The translations under genes were made by a program, and so were the position numbers. The notes under the pieces are model-generated. The model was not told the origin of the DNA, did no database searches, and saw only the letters and a list, made by a program, of their open reading frames with translations. Below, one piece after another: positions 1-9,872 of a stretch of DNA of 64,000 bases (positions are counted from its first letter, which is position 1; every line of letters begins with the position of its first letter). Origin of the DNA: Companilactobacillus nodensis DSM 19682 = JCM 14932 = NBRC 107160 (GTDB lineage Bacteria; Bacillota; Bacilli; Lactobacillales; Lactobacillaceae); assembly GCF_000615905.1 (NCBI RefSeq), contig NZ_BAMN01000001.1:1-64000 (forward strand), written 5' to 3'.

Positions 1-2
1 TA

Positions 3-47
3 ATCGTATTAATCTTTTGGGGAATTTGGCATCAGAATAGGAGTTAA
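3..47 (+). CDS. C-terminal end of a membrane or wall-anchored protein (partial)
   Basis: This frame is open from the window edge to a TAA at 45-47 and encodes a hydrophobic stretch (IVLIFWGIW) followed by a short polar, basic tail (HQNRS). That is the usual end of an LPXTG-type sorting signal or a C-terminal membrane anchor. The next gene's ATG lies at 49, so the two would be translationally coupled. In WxL surface clusters a small LPXTG protein commonly precedes the DUF916 protein, which fits this position. Only 14 codons are visible and the LPXTG motif itself would lie outside the window, so the identity is inferred. Confidence 0.4.
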   Translation: MVLIFWGIWHQNRS

Positions 48-80
48 TATGAAAAGAAAATTATATTTATATTTACTATA

Positions 81-1085
81 TTGTTATTTTTTGTAAGCCT
101 TGCATATCCAATTAAAGCAAATGCTGCCGCAGATAAATCTTATTCTGTTCAAGCAGTTTTACCGGATAACCAGATAGATCATAATGAATCATATTTTGAT
201 TTGAAAGTTGAACCCAACAAAGAGCAAGACTTGAAAGTTATGATCATAAACACTGGTAGTAAACCTATCAAGGTTAAGGCTGAAGTTAATGATGCTTATA
301 CAGCTGACTCAGGTGTTATTGGTTATGATAAGTACAATGTTCAGTTGTACAAAAATCAAAATCCTTCATTGAGTTCTTTGGTTGACGGTAAACGTAAGAC
401 AACAGTTAACTTAAAGGTTGGACAAGCTAAGACGGTTGGATTCAAAGTTAAGTCACCAGCAAATGAATACACAGGTATTATTCTTGGTGGTGTAACAACA
501 ACTGCTAATGTTAGCCCTACAAAATCCAAGAATATTAATATCAAGAATCAAGTTAGGTATGTTAAAGGAGTAGTACTCCGTTCTAAAGATGATGGAGTAG
601 TCCCAGATATGCATCTAACAAATGCCAAGCCTAAGTCAGTGGCTGGAAATTCTGGTATTGCATATACATTGGACAATACCGCACCAATTAATATTAACGA
701 AGTTACATTAAAGGCTAAAATTTCTCATAATAGTGATAATACGAATTACAGTGCTAAAAACTTACAAATTGCTCCAAACTCACAGTTTAGTTATTTTATT
801 CCAGTTAAGAACTTAAGTGCTGGTAAATACAAGGCCACTATAACTGTTAAGAGTAAGGCTGGTTATGAGAAGACCTTTACTAGAACTATTTCTGTAAGTA
901 AGAGTGATGTTGATTATATTGCTGAACAAGAAGAACAGAAGTCAGGTAGAAAGAGTAACCAATGGATAATCATTATCATTGGTATCGTTGCTCTAATCCT
1001 TGTTGCTCTCTGGATGTTCTTGTATTATTCACAACGTAATAAGAAGACTGGATCACATGGTAAGAAGACTAGAAGTCGTAGATAG
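81..1085 (+). CDS. WxL-associated DUF916/DUF3324 cell-surface protein, frameshift in the signal peptide
   Basis: The protein is typical of the DUF916-DUF3324 family: two Ig-like extracellular domains (about residues 17-135 and 145-285), one transmembrane helix near 293-318, and a Lys/Arg-rich cytoplasmic tail. In the family these proteins are encoded with WxL proteins and are thought to hold peptidoglycan-bound WxL complexes at the membrane. The natural start should be the ATG at 49 (aggag seven bases upstream), but that frame stops after 15 codons at 94-96. Adding one A to the A-run at 52-55 would join it to this frame and give a normal signal peptide beginning MKKKIIFIF. As written, translation could only begin at a weak TTG at 81, leaving a signal peptide without its basic N-terminus. 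No WxL gene follows. Confidence 0.85.
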   Translation: MLFFVSLAYPIKANAAADKSYSVQAVLPDNQIDHNESYFDLKVEPNKEQDLKVMIINTGSKPIKVKAEVNDAYTADSGVIGYDKYNVQLYKNQNPSLSSLVDGKRKTTVNLKVGQAKTVGFKVKSPANEYTGIILGGVTTTANVSPTKSKNINIKNQVRYVKGVVLRSKDDGVVPDMHLTNAKPKSVAGNSGIAYTLDNTAPININEVTLKAKISHNSDNTNYSAKNLQIAPNSQFSYFIPVKNLSAGKYKATITVKSKAGYEKTFTRTISVSKSDVDYIAEQEEQKSGRKSNQWIIIIIGIVALILVALWMFLYYSQRNKKTGSHGKKTRSRR

Positions 1086-1087
1086 CA

Positions 1088-1116
1088 AAAAATAAACCGA
1101 GAGGTTTATTTTTTTG
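1088..1116 (+). terminator. Rho-independent terminator
   Basis: The stem AATAAACC/GGTTTATT with a GAGA loop is followed by a T run, directly after the DUF916 gene. Confidence 0.85.
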
Positions 1117-1214
1117 TCATCTGTACTTTTAAAAATATTAAAAAAGACCATAATGAGGTCGTATAATAAATATTTTTATAATGTGTTTTTGCATAGACTA
1201 GAGGGGGATTTTTT

Positions 1215-4200
1215 ATGAGATTTATGCAATTGAAACATGACCAGAATGCGGTTGTTAAAAAGAAGTTAATTAAATCTGGCAAAAAATGGGTGGTAGTTTC
1301 AACGTTATCTTTTGTCGGATTGTTATTAGGCGGTGCGGTAACAGGATTGGATGTGCATGCTGATGCAGTTGGCACGTCAGATACAACTAGTTCGGATTTA
1401 ACTACCACAAGCAATCCTAATGATGATAGTAAACAGGTGCAGTCAGTTACAGCCAATGTAACAATATCTTCTAACATGGGAGATGTCACAGTAAACAATG
1501 TTACTGGCAATGTGGGACAAACTTTAACTGTTAACGTACCAGCGAAGGCAGGATACAGAGTTGATAAAAGTACGGTAGTCGCCAATGTAAATGCTAATGG
1601 AACTATTACTACCAATGAATCAATTAACTACACAGCTACTGAACTAGAAAATGTTCAAGATGGGGTTGATCCGAATGGACAGAACCCCGCAGACTCTGAT
1701 AACAATGTGACGGAAGAATCTAAAGCTGTTGCCATACCAGTTGCTGCCAGTGCTCAAGTAACACCTCAACCAGCGGCTGATTCTGAACCAGCAACCACTA
1801 CTAATAATCTTGATGATGGTGGTCAGTTTGGTACTTCAAAATGGTATATCGATGGTAATAAAACTTTGCATATAGGTGCAGGTGAATTGGGAACACCTAG
1901 AGATACATATTGGTATCAAAGTCAGCATCGTAATGAGATAACTTCTGTCAAAATTGACAAGGGTGTTGTAGCGAATGTTGCTTCTAGTGATCTATTTAGC
2001 AACTTGATAAGTGTAACGTCAATTGATGGGATAGAAAATTTGGATACTAGTAATGCCGCAAGGATGTATTCAATGTTCATTAACGATAAAAAATTGACGA
2101 CGCTTGATCTTTCCAAATGGGATACAAGTAATGTCACGAATACGCAGTCTATGTTTAATGGTATGACATCTTTAAAAAGTTTAGATGTTTCATCGTTTGA
2201 TACTAGTAAAGATAATCAGATGGCTAATATGTTTAATGGTATGACTCATTTGCAGAAATTAAATCTATCATCTTTTAATACAGGTAATGTTACTGATATG
2301 TCATATATGTTTTCGGGAGATTCTTCTTTGGAAGAATTGATAATTGACCCTGATAAGTTTAATACATCTAATGTTATTACCATGGCCTATATGTTTAAAG
2401 GTATGACTAAGCTAAAAAATATAGATACTTCTAAATTCGATACTAGCAAGGTAAGAAGCACATTCGAAATGTTCGATGGTGATGCAGCACTAAAGAGTCT
2501 AGATCTGTCTAGTTTTGATACGCGCAATCTAGCTGGTCAAGGTCAATTTGTTAATGGTATGTTCAGCGGTACTAATCTGTATGAAATCAAATTTAATGAA
2601 TATACAGGGAGTAACTTTCAAGCAGGGCTAGATTATGGTGATTGGCAAGCAGTTGGCGCTGGAACTGAAAGTAATAAAATATCAGGACTTGGAATAATGA
2701 ACCGATATGAAAAAATGCCAGCTGTAACTGAAACTTATGTCCGTCCGATAAGTGGTCCATTGTTAGTTCCAACGTCATACAGTGACGGAAAAAAAGGTGA
2801 GCCTATTTCGTCTGATATATCTGTATTTCCTGGTGATAAATTCACCACTAATGTAACAGTTCCAGCAGTCAAGGGTTACACACCTTATAAGAATGGGACA
2901 GAGAAGTTAATCGCTAATACTGATGGTAATTACACAGCATTAATATCAGGCACGGTGAAGGAATTAAATGATTTTACCGCCACTGATTCTATCCTCTATA
3001 AAAAAGATATTCAAACAGCGACCGGAGAACTAGAAATACCGACAACCTATGATGACAAGAAACAAACTGGATTCTTAGAAATACCAGAGGTATCAGGTGT
3101 TTATGGATCAAACGACAACAGTGTAGATATTTCTAGTTATCCAATACCTGCCAACTATACTACGGATACTAAATCTGTAGGTTACTCAGTTGATGCAGAT
3201 GGAAAAATCACGGCGAATGACAAAATCTTATACAAGAGATTGCAGGCAACACCACAAGACCTAACCGTAACGACTCATTACAACGATGGAACTCCTGATG
3301 GACAAATCACAATTCCAAATGTTACAGGAAGCTATGGTTCTACAGATGACGCATATGATATTTCAACATATACTCCACAAACTGGCTATTCAACAACCGA
3401 CAATACAATTCCAATTTCGATTGATAGCCAGGGTAATATAACTACAACTGGAGTTGTAAATTATACAAAAAATGCCCCTGAGTCAATCATTGCAGATGTG
3501 ACAATCAAGACTAGCCAGGGTCCACAAGTTGTCAAAGATGTAAAAGGAGTTCCCGGGAAAACCATTCAAGTGGATGTCCCACCAATAGAAGGTTATACAC
3601 CGGACAAGACTCAAGTTACTGTGACAGTGAATGATGATGGAATCACAGTAAATGATCCGGATGTTGCAGGTTATGTAACCTACACCAAGAACCCAACCAG
3701 CAACGGAGGCGCAACCACACCAACATCAACAATCACCGATGTAAATATTGATGTCGCAACCTTCGCAGATCAACCTGCCGCAAGATTATACGATTCAAAT
3801 GGCAACTTGATCACCAATAGAGCCTTACAACCAAACACTGGTTGGTTCGCTGATAAGAAGCTATCAAAGAATGGTATTTCATATTATCGTGTTGCTACAG
3901 ACGAATGGGTCAAGATGGATGATGTCTATGTTTACACTCCAAACAATAAGTATGTCGAAACTTACAATGACTCAAGTAAGGATGTATTCAATGCACATCA
4001 AAAGCAGATAAGCAGACAACTTCGTTCAGATAGTGATTGGATAACGGATGTCTATACTTACATGAATGGTACTAAGTATTATCGTATTTCCAGCAATGAA
4101 TTCGTTAGTGCCAATGATGCGTTTGAGTACACACCAGTCAATGCGATTGTACAAACTAACAATTACAACACAACTGTTTATGACGAATACGGCAATGCCG

Positions 4201-4337
4201 TAACCAACAGACAGTTAGCTGCTAAGAGCAGTTGGAAGACTGATAAGACTGCTACAATCAACGGTCAAACAATGTATCGTGTAGCAACGAACGAATGGAT
4301 CAAAGCTACCGATGTATCAAATGTTAAAGAACAATAA
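1215..4337 (+). CDS. Large secreted surface protein: BspA-type repeats and C-terminal SLAP domains
   Basis: A 1040-residue exported protein. The N-terminus carries a KxYKxGKxW-like signal (KLIKSGKKW, with Ile for Tyr) followed by a hydrophobic core and an ADA cleavage region near residue 51. A low-complexity Thr/Asn/Ser region leads into BspA-type leucine-rich repeats (about residues 205-480) with the recurring pattern LDLSxxDTSxVTxMxxMF. Then come several Ig/MucBP-like repeats of about 70 residues (about 505-845) and three SLAP units (about 855-1040; motif YRVATxEWVK) that bind cell-wall polymers without covalent linkage. BspA repeats are often adhesins, so a role in adhesion is inferred. 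It has its own start after a terminator, with agagggggat upstream of the ATG. Small SLAP proteins at 35718 and 39682 share the C-terminal module. Confidence 0.88.
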   Translation: MRFMQLKHDQNAVVKKKLIKSGKKWVVVSTLSFVGLLLGGAVTGLDVHADAVGTSDTTSSDLTTTSNPNDDSKQVQSVTANVTISSNMGDVTVNNVTGNVGQTLTVNVPAKAGYRVDKSTVVANVNANGTITTNESINYTATELENVQDGVDPNGQNPADSDNNVTEESKAVAIPVAASAQVTPQPAADSEPATTTNNLDDGGQFGTSKWYIDGNKTLHIGAGELGTPRDTYWYQSQHRNEITSVKIDKGVVANVASSDLFSNLISVTSIDGIENLDTSNAARMYSMFINDKKLTTLDLSKWDTSNVTNTQSMFNGMTSLKSLDVSSFDTSKDNQMANMFNGMTHLQKLNLSSFNTGNVTDMSYMFSGDSSLEELIIDPDKFNTSNVITMAYMFKGMTKLKNIDTSKFDTSKVRSTFEMFDGDAALKSLDLSSFDTRNLAGQGQFVNGMFSGTNLYEIKFNEYTGSNFQAGLDYGDWQAVGAGTESNKISGLGIMNRYEKMPAVTETYVRPISGPLLVPTSYSDGKKGEPISSDISVFPGDKFTTNVTVPAVKGYTPYKNGTEKLIANTDGNYTALISGTVKELNDFTATDSILYKKDIQTATGELEIPTTYDDKKQTGFLEIPEVSGVYGSNDNSVDISSYPIPANYTTDTKSVGYSVDADGKITANDKILYKRLQATPQDLTVTTHYNDGTPDGQITIPNVTGSYGSTDDAYDISTYTPQTGYSTTDNTIPISIDSQGNITTTGVVNYTKNAPESIIADVTIKTSQGPQVVKDVKGVPGKTIQVDVPPIEGYTPDKTQVTVTVNDDGITVNDPDVAGYVTYTKNPTSNGGATTPTSTITDVNIDVATFADQPAARLYDSNGNLITNRALQPNTGWFADKKLSKNGISYYRVATDEWVKMDDVYVYTPNNKYVETYNDSSKDVFNAHQKQISRQLRSDSDWITDVYTYMNGTKYYRISSNEFVSANDAFEYTPVNAIVQTNNYNTTVYDEYGNAVTNRQLAAKSSWKTDKTATINGQTMYRVATNEWIKATDVSNVKEQ

Positions 4338-4387
4338 AATTATTTTTTCTACAAGAGCCGTGAGGAAGACAGAATTAAGATACAAAA

Positions 4388-4428
4388 AAAGAGCTGAATT
4401 TTTAAAAATTCAACTCTATTTTTTTGCT
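4388..4428. terminator. Bidirectional terminator between convergent genes
   Basis: The imperfect palindrome AGAGcTGAATTTTT/AAAAATTCAaCTCT is flanked by an A run on the left and a T run on the right, so it can end transcription from both sides. It overlaps the stop codon of the Mga-like gene. Confidence 0.75.
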
Positions 4429-5930
4429 TTCTTTTTATCTGCATCACGTGCTTTTAATTTATCAACGTATACTTGGTTCAAACGAACCAACAACCAAATA
4501 TAATCGGTACGTGTGTTAGTAATGTTCCAAGGAATAACTTGCATATTCTTAGGGTACAATTCCAATTCATAATCACGTGGCATAATGTCCAATGTTGATA
4601 TCAGCACATCGACGTCTTCATATTGATCACTAGGAACTACTTGCACGAATTCTAGTGTTCTGACATTTCTCAGAACGACCTCTTCAGCGGCGTTACCGGG
4701 ATCAACGAGGACTTTGACGTGAATATAATCTTCCTTTTGAATAGTATTGATATAACTAGGAAGAATCTGGTACAAGTCATGGGCGATAGCTTCAGCACCG
4801 TTGTAGACGCCATGATATTCTTTTTCATCGATTGATGTGAAGAATTCTAGTATGTTTTGGTAGAGGGATGACAATGACTTGGTGTCCTCGGGATTCTTAT
4901 CATAGTAGCTACCCCGAACAGTTCCGTCATTGGCCATGATGTAATAGAAGATGATATCACGTGAAACGTAGGTCATGATATCCTTCAAGACCTTTTGATT
5001 ATGATAGACGGTCATGTCATCACGGTAGTGTTCCTTCAAGAAATCTATAAAGTGATAAACCAACGCATAAAACTTAGAATTGATTCTGACATCAAAGTTC
5101 ATTGGTTGAGCGTAGATCTCGGCACTAGGTTGGAAGACCATCTTATGGAATAAGTTGAGCAATTTGTTCTCATTATCTAAGGCATCGATCGGTACGATCG
5201 AATAGTCTTCACGACGAAGGACGTCTTCACCGAGCTTTTGGTTGCCGAAGACATCGTTGTACTTACTCATGTTGTTAATATAATTACGTTTAGTCAGTCT
5301 AATACGCGATATGGCGAGGAAATATTCAAGCTGAATATAAGTGATAGGGTTACTGAACGTTTTGCCAGAGCGGTCAATAATGTCGTCTATGTCGTCTTGC
5401 TTAATGAGCTTGAATGGCCATTCTTGACCATGATATATATACCAGTAGACAAAGTATACCATCCATCTGATACTCTTCTCATCGCCTTTGATCTCAAGAG
5501 TTGAGTTGGAGATCTTCAATCCGAAGTTCTTCAAGAATGATCTGAAGGCAGACATTCTTCTATTAAGCGTGGACTTACTAGTAAAATGTTCGTTACTGAA
5601 AGCTTCGAATGATGGATTAGCGTTAGTTAGTCCGTAATTGAAGGCTTGAAAGAAGATTGAGTTTTGTACTAAATATAATCGATAAGTATCGATCGCGATT
5701 TTTGAGAAGTCGATCGATTCGATCTTAGTGACCTTTGGGTCCATATCAGGAGCAACTTCCATAATATCTTCTAATAAAGCTTGGAAGATGTTGTAAGTCT
5801 TTTGGTACGTGAATTGCATCCGATTACTGATATTACTAAGATTGAGCTCTTGTGGCGGCAATGATTTGATCACCGTGAGCATTCGATATTTTTCAACATC
5901 TTGTTTGACTAGGAACACTTGCTCCAACAT
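4416..5930 (-). CDS. Mga-family helix-turn-helix transcriptional regulator
   Basis: A 504-residue protein with the architecture of Mga/AtxA-type regulators: two N-terminal winged-helix segments (about residues 10-60 and 90-140), a long helical middle that resembles PRD domains, and a C-terminal EIIB-like region (about 400-490, with DVLISTLD). Family members are controlled by PTS phosphorylation and switch virulence or sugar genes. I chose the ATG at 5930 because GGGGGAA lies just upstream; the ATG eight codons earlier (5954) has no ribosome site. It is divergent from the lysine riboswitch and lysP, but nothing in the sequence shows that it controls them. Its targets are unknown; the neighbouring surface-protein gene is a candidate. 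Confidence 0.75.
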   Translation of the reverse strand: MLEQVFLVKQDVEKYRMLTVIKSLPPQELNLSNISNRMQFTYQKTYNIFQALLEDIMEVAPDMDPKVTKIESIDFSKIAIDTYRLYLVQNSIFFQAFNYGLTNANPSFEAFSNEHFTSKSTLNRRMSAFRSFLKNFGLKISNSTLEIKGDEKSIRWMVYFVYWYIYHGQEWPFKLIKQDDIDDIIDRSGKTFSNPITYIQLEYFLAISRIRLTKRNYINNMSKYNDVFGNQKLGEDVLRREDYSIVPIDALDNENKLLNLFHKMVFQPSAEIYAQPMNFDVRINSKFYALVYHFIDFLKEHYRDDMTVYHNQKVLKDIMTYVSRDIIFYYIMANDGTVRGSYYDKNPEDTKSLSSLYQNILEFFTSIDEKEYHGVYNGAEAIAHDLYQILPSYINTIQKEDYIHVKVLVDPGNAAEEVVLRNVRTLEFVQVVPSDQYEDVDVLISTLDIMPRDYELELYPKNMQVIPWNITNTRTDYIWLLVRLNQVYVDKLKARDADKKKAKK

Positions 5931-5986
5931 GTTCAATTCCCCCGAATCTGGCATATTAAAAAAATTTAATTAATTCGTGTGACTAC

Positions 5987-6015
5987 TTGCTACTATGGTA
6001 ACATTTATTTATAAT
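5987..6015 (+). promoter_or_regulatory. Sigma-A promoter of the lysine riboswitch-lysP unit
   Basis: TTGCTA (5987-5992) and a perfect TATAAT (6010-6015) are separated by 17 bases. The expected start of transcription falls just before the riboswitch aptamer at 6023. Confidence 0.75.
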
Positions 6016-6022
6016 ATTTTGT

Positions 6023-6194
6023 AATCAGATAGAGGCGCATTGTCAATAATTAGCACTTTTGAGTACGATAGGGTACAGAGATTTAGTGTAAAAGGTGACA
6101 ATGCCGAAATTATTTTACCCCTATTGGTAATGTAGTTGGGCCGTTATTTAATAAGTAACGGACTGTCGCACATTGGTGCGTTGGGCTATTGATC
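6023..6194 (+). promoter_or_regulatory. Lysine riboswitch (L-box)
   Basis: The region contains the L-box core in order: AGAGGCGC at 6031, GGTGACAATGCCGAAA near 6095, TTGGGCC, a GTTAC/GTAAC hairpin followed by GGACTGTC, and the closing GGGCTAT that pairs with ATAG at 6029-6032. It precedes an amino-acid permease of the LysP type, the expected target. When lysine is bound, such riboswitches in Firmicutes favour termination. Confidence 0.93.
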
Positions 6195-6210
6195 ATTTGG
6201 ATGAAAACAT

Positions 6211-6255
6211 AATCCTTATTGTCAGTAGTTTCTTCTGGTAATAAGGATTTTTTTG
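6211..6255 (+). terminator. Terminator of the lysine riboswitch expression platform
   Basis: AATCCTTATT (6211-6220) pairs with AATAAGGATT (6240-6249) and is followed by seven T. It lies between the aptamer and the lysP ribosome site, so it is most likely the lysine-controlled attenuator. Confidence 0.85.
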
Positions 6256-6287
6256 TAAAAAGATCCAAGATAGGGGAAACGAAAAAA

Positions 6288-7738
6288 ATGGAAAATACTG
6301 ATGTGAATCGGTCGTTGAAAACTAGACATCTGTCCATGATTGCTCTTGGTGGGTCAATCGGTACTGGACTCTTCGTTGCTAGTGGTTCGTCAATTTCAAC
6401 TGCCGGTCCCGGAGGAGCATTGATAGCGTACGTTGCTATTGGTATCATGGTTTACTTTTTAATGACAAGTTTAGGGGAGATGGCGACATATATGCCGGTC
6501 TCAGGGTCGTTTGCTACATACGCTACTAAGTTTATTGACCCCGCCTTTGGATTCGCCCTAGGTGGAATTATTGGTTTAACTGGGCAATTACGCTGGCTGT
6601 TGACCTTTCAACCATCTCGATCGTTGTTAAGTACTGGTTCCCAAGTTGGTCGTCGTGGAAGATCAGTTTGACTTTCATGATTATTTTATTAATTATTAAT
6701 TTGGTTTCAGTTGGTTCATTTGGTGAGACAGAGTATTGGTTGTCATCAATCAAGGTTACGGCTGTTATCGTCTTCTTGATCGTTGGTGCTTTGACGATCA
6801 TGGGTATCTTAGGCGGCAATGGTCATGTACTTGGCTTGAGCAATTATACATATAAGAAGGCACCGTTCGTTGGGGGTATTCCGGCGGTACTGAGTGTGTT
6901 CGTTGTTGCTGGATTCTCGTTCCAGGGTACTGAGTTGATCGGTATCACTGCTGGTGAATCTGCTACACCTGAGAAGAGTATTCCTAAGGCTATCAAACAA
7001 GTTTTCTGGAGAATTCTTCTATTCTATATTTTATCTATTGCTGTTATTGGAGCAATTATTCCTTATACAAGTCCTAATCTTCTAGGTTCAGAGGCTGGAG
7101 ATATTGCCATCAGTCCCTTTACCATCGTCTTCAAACAAGTTGGTATTCCATTAGCTGCTGGAATTATGAATGCCGTTATCTTGACATCAGTTATTTCCGC
7201 CGCTAACTCCGGCTTGTACGCTGCCAGTCGTATGCTCTGGTCAATGAGTAAGAATGATATGGCACCTAAGGCCTTCGAGAGAACTAACGGCCGTGGTGTT
7301 CCAGTGTTCTCACTATTACTTACTGCCTTAGTCGGTGGGGCTGCTTTATTCACTAGTTTGTACGGTGATTCATTCTACGAATTATTAGTTGCCGCCAGTG
7401 GATTGACCGGATTCATCGCCTGGATCGGTATTGCGTTCTCACACTATCGTTTCAGAAAAGCCTATATCAATAAGGGTTACAGCTTGGATGACTTGAAGTA
7501 CAAGGCTAAGTGGTTCCCATTTGGTCCGATCCTCGCTATCATTCTTGGCATCATTATCATCATTGGTCAAGATATCCGTTCATTGGTCAACTTCAATGTT
7601 ATGCGTCTCTTGATCAGTTATAGTGGACTGATCGTCTTGTTCGTATGCTGGATCTACTACAAGCTACGTCACCACACGAAGTTCTTGAAGCTTGACGATA
7701 TCGATGTTGAGCATACTAAGAGACATTATCATTATTAA
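6288..7738 (+). pseudogene. lysP: Lysine-specific permease (APC family), broken by a one-base frameshift
   Basis: A proton-coupled lysine importer with 12 membrane helices of the amino acid-polyamine-organocation superfamily. The N-terminal part (from ATG 6288, RBS taggggaaac) has the family start RHLSMIALGGSIGTGLF. The reading frame changes at about 6561-6564: GGTGGAAT should read GGTTGGAAT to continue as ALGWNYWFNWAITLA, typical of LysP. Past the shift the rest (from about 6565) is intact to the stop at 7738. One missing T is therefore enough to explain the split. The lysine riboswitch upstream supports the substrate. Whether the lesion is real or a sequencing error cannot be decided here. 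Confidence 0.88.
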
Positions 7739-7745
7739 TTTGAAT

Positions 7746-7997
7746 TTTGCGTCATTTTAAATTACTATATAGATAAATAACAAAGCTAATAGGGTACCTA
7801 TTTGGAATCTACCAGAGAAGCAATGGTTGGTGTGAATTGCTAAGATTCTTATTCCAGTACACTGGCTAACGGGCAATGCCGTTCGGATTGATCCGATAAA
7901 GTCTATGAGTGCAATGTATTTGTTATACATTGAAACTGGGTGGTACCGCGAAAAGTAGTCGATTCGTCCCTTTACGGATGAGTGGCTACTTTTTTTA
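7746..7997 (+). promoter_or_regulatory. T-box leader (tRNA-Ser sensing) of serS
   Basis: The T-box sequence GGGTGGTACCGCG lies at 7938-7950 and is followed by the terminator arm pair around AAAAGTAG/GGCTACTTTTTTT (7951-7995). Stem I is visible upstream, with TTGGAATCT pairing with AGATTCTTATTCCA. A serine codon TCT at 7847-7849 falls in the predicted specifier bulge; this assignment is tentative. Uncharged tRNA-Ser should stabilise the antiterminator and allow serS expression. A weak promoter (TTGCGT near 7747, TATAGA near 7768) precedes it. Confidence 0.92.
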
Positions 7998-8023
7998 TTG
8001 GTTAAAAAACAGGAGGAAGATTA

Positions 8024-9313
8024 ATGCTAGACATTAAGATGATCAGAAAAGATCCAGAATGGACAAAGAACAAATTAGCTTCACGTGGTGTTACTGCTGA
8101 AGAAATCGACCATTTGTTGGATCTTGATAAGGATCGCCGTGAACTATTAGTTCAAACTGAAACTTTGAAAGAAAAGAGAAACAAGGTTTCTCAAGGTATT
8201 GCTACTAAGAAACGTAACAAGGAAAATGCCGATCAAGAAATTGCCGACATGAAACAAGTTGGTAGTGATATCAAGGAAATCGATGCTAAGCTTGAAGATA
8301 CAGAAGAAAAGATGAACTATATCTTGGTTCGTCTACCTAATATTCCTGACGATTCAGTTCCTGTTGGACCTGACGAAAGCTATAATAAAGAAATTCGTAA
8401 GTGGGGAGATATTCCTGAATACAGCTTCACACCAAAGCACCACTGGGAAATCGGTGAAGCTCTTGGTATCTTAGACTTCGATCAAGCTGCTAAAGTTTCT
8501 GGTAGCCGTTTTGTATACTACATTGGTATGGGTGCCAGACTTGAACGTGCTGTCTACAACTTCATGTTGGATCAACACCAAGAAGAAGGCTATACAGAAA
8601 TGATCACACCTTACTTGGTCAACAACCAAGCAATGTTTGGTACATCTCAATTCCCTAAGTTTACTGAAGATGTCTATACTGTCATGGTTGACGAGAACCC
8701 ATTGACATTGATCCCTACAGCTGAAGTTCCATTGACTAACTACTTTGCTGGTAAGATTCTTGATGGTGCTGAACTTCCTAAGAAGGTTACAGCTCTATCA
8801 CCAAGTTTCCGTTCTGAAGCAGGTAGTGCCGGCCGTGATACTCGTGGCTTGATCCGTATGCACCAATTCAACAAGGTTGAAATGGTTAAGATTGCTAAGC
8901 CAGATCAATCATTCGACGAATTAGAGAAGATGACAGCTGATGCTGAAAACATCTTGAAGAAGTTGAACATTCCTTATCACGTTATCGTGTTATCAAGTGG
9001 GGATGCTAGTTTCAGTTCAACTAAGACTTATGATCTTGAAACTTGGTTACCAGGACAAGGCAAGTATCGTGAAATCTCAAGTTGTTCTAACTGTCTTGAC
9101 TTCCAAGCACGTCGTGCCCAAATTCGTTTCCGTGACGAAAATGGTAAGACTCAATTAGCTCACACATTGAATGGTTCAGGTTTGGCTGTTGGTAGATGTG
9201 TTGCTTCAATCCTTGAAAATTACCAAAATGAAGATGGTTCAGTTACAATTCCTGACGTTTTGGTACCATACATGGGTGGAGTTACAAAAATTACTAAGGA
9301 AAATGCCAAATAG
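8024..9313 (+). CDS. serS: Seryl-tRNA synthetase
   Basis: Class II aminoacyl-tRNA synthetase that charges tRNA-Ser (and tRNA-Sec where present). At 429 residues it has the family length. The N-terminal coiled-coil tRNA-binding arm covers about residues 27-105. The catalytic core shows motif 2 ([20 protein letters not shown]) and motif 3 near the C-terminus ([10 protein letters not shown]). The start ATG has aggagga eight bases upstream. It is controlled by the T-box directly upstream and followed by tRNA genes. Confidence 0.97.
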   Translation: MLDIKMIRKDPEWTKNKLASRGVTAEEIDHLLDLDKDRRELLVQTETLKEKRNKVSQGIATKKRNKENADQEIADMKQVGSDIKEIDAKLEDTEEKMNYILVRLPNIPDDSVPVGPDESYNKEIRKWGDIPEYSFTPKHHWEIGEALGILDFDQAAKVSGSRFVYYIGMGARLERAVYNFMLDQHQEEGYTEMITPYLVNNQAMFGTSQFPKFTEDVYTVMVDENPLTLIPTAEVPLTNYFAGKILDGAELPKKVTALSPSFRSEAGSAGRDTRGLIRMHQFNKVEMVKIAKPDQSFDELEKMTADAENILKKLNIPYHVIVLSSGDASFSSTKTYDLETWLPGQGKYREISSCSNCLDFQARRAQIRFRDENGKTQLAHTLNGSGLAVGRCVASILENYQNEDGSVTIPDVLVPYMGGVTKITKENAK

Positions 9314-9378
9314 ATATTGACGTTTTATTAGTAGATTGATAAAATTTAATAGTTGTTGAAAAGCGACTATTGAATTAT

Positions 9379-9451
9379 TCCGGATTAGCTCAGTTGGTAG
9401 AGCATCTGACTGTTAATCAGGGTGTCGTCAGTTCGAGTCTGACATCCGGAG
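9379..9451 (+). tRNA. tRNA-Asn (GTT)
   Basis: A 73-base cloverleaf with acceptor TCCGGAT/ATCCGGA, D-arm GCTCAGTTGGTAGAGC, anticodon loop CTGTTAA (anticodon GTT) and T-arm GTCAGTTCGAGTCTGAC. The 3' CCA is not encoded. Confidence 0.97.
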
Positions 9452-9483
9452 TTATATACTTAGGTAAACCTAGGTGCGCTTGA

Positions 9484-9520
9484 TAATACATCTAGTTCGC
9501 AAGAATTAGATGTATTTTTT
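9484..9520 (+). terminator. Terminator after tRNA-Asn
   Basis: AATACATCTA pairs with TAGATGTATT and is followed by a T run, separating the two tRNA genes. Confidence 0.8.
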
Positions 9521-9534
9521 TATAGGCGCTTTAT

Positions 9535-9607
9535 GCCATCTTAGCTCAGTTGGTAGAGCATCGGTATCGTAAACCGGCGGTCACAGGTTCAAATCCTGCA
9601 GATGGCA
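9535..9607 (+). tRNA. tRNA-Thr (CGT)
   Basis: A 73-base cloverleaf with acceptor GCCATCT/AGATGGC, D-arm GCTCAGTTGGTAGAGC, anticodon loop ATCGTAA (anticodon CGT) and T-arm CACAGGTTCAAATCCTG. Confidence 0.95.
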
Positions 9608-9612
9608 GATAT

Positions 9613-9649
9613 TAAAAGAGAGTACTGATTTTGATCAGTACTCTTTTTT
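9613..9649 (+). terminator. Terminator after tRNA-Thr
   Basis: A long perfect stem, GAGTACTGAT/ATCAGTACTC, with a four-base loop and a T6 tail. Confidence 0.9.
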
Positions 9650-9663
9650 GTTGCCCTTTTTGT

Positions 9664-9820
9664 TGCCGCCTCCAGTTCCGAAATATTGTTCCTGCCGTTG
9701 AACCGGTTCGAGCCAAGGTCTCGAACCTCGAATTTAAGCTTTACTTCGTAAATCTTAAAGCTCATCCTGTGGCGTGCCGCCACTTTCACGGCTGGAATAA
9801 TATTTTTCCACTTCCGGCTG
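9664..9820 (-). repeat. Structured repeat family 1, copy A
   Basis: Minus-strand member of a five-copy family. The closing helix pairs GGAATAATATTT (9794-9805) with AAATATTGTTCC (9681-9692). It is extended by GCCGT/ACGGC and encloses hairpins with stems TTTAC/GTAAA and GGTTCGAG/CTCGAACC (9705-9712 with 9720-9727). The invariant GA/GC internal loop is present between the outer TTTAA/TTAAA and inner TTTAC/GTAAA stems. The 5' end reads AGCCGGAAG and the 3' end GGAGGCGGC on the minus strand. The overlapping open frames in both directions have no ribosome sites and follow the hairpin pattern, so I do not treat them as genes. Confidence 0.75.
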
Positions 9821-9872
9821 GTTGTCGTGACTATATTTTGCATAGTGGTGGATATATTTTTTATCCGAAATA

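Noticed and set aside
5238-5504. Plus-strand open frame inside the Mga-like gene
   Set aside because: Antisense shadow without a ribosome site; the minus-strand gene explains the region.
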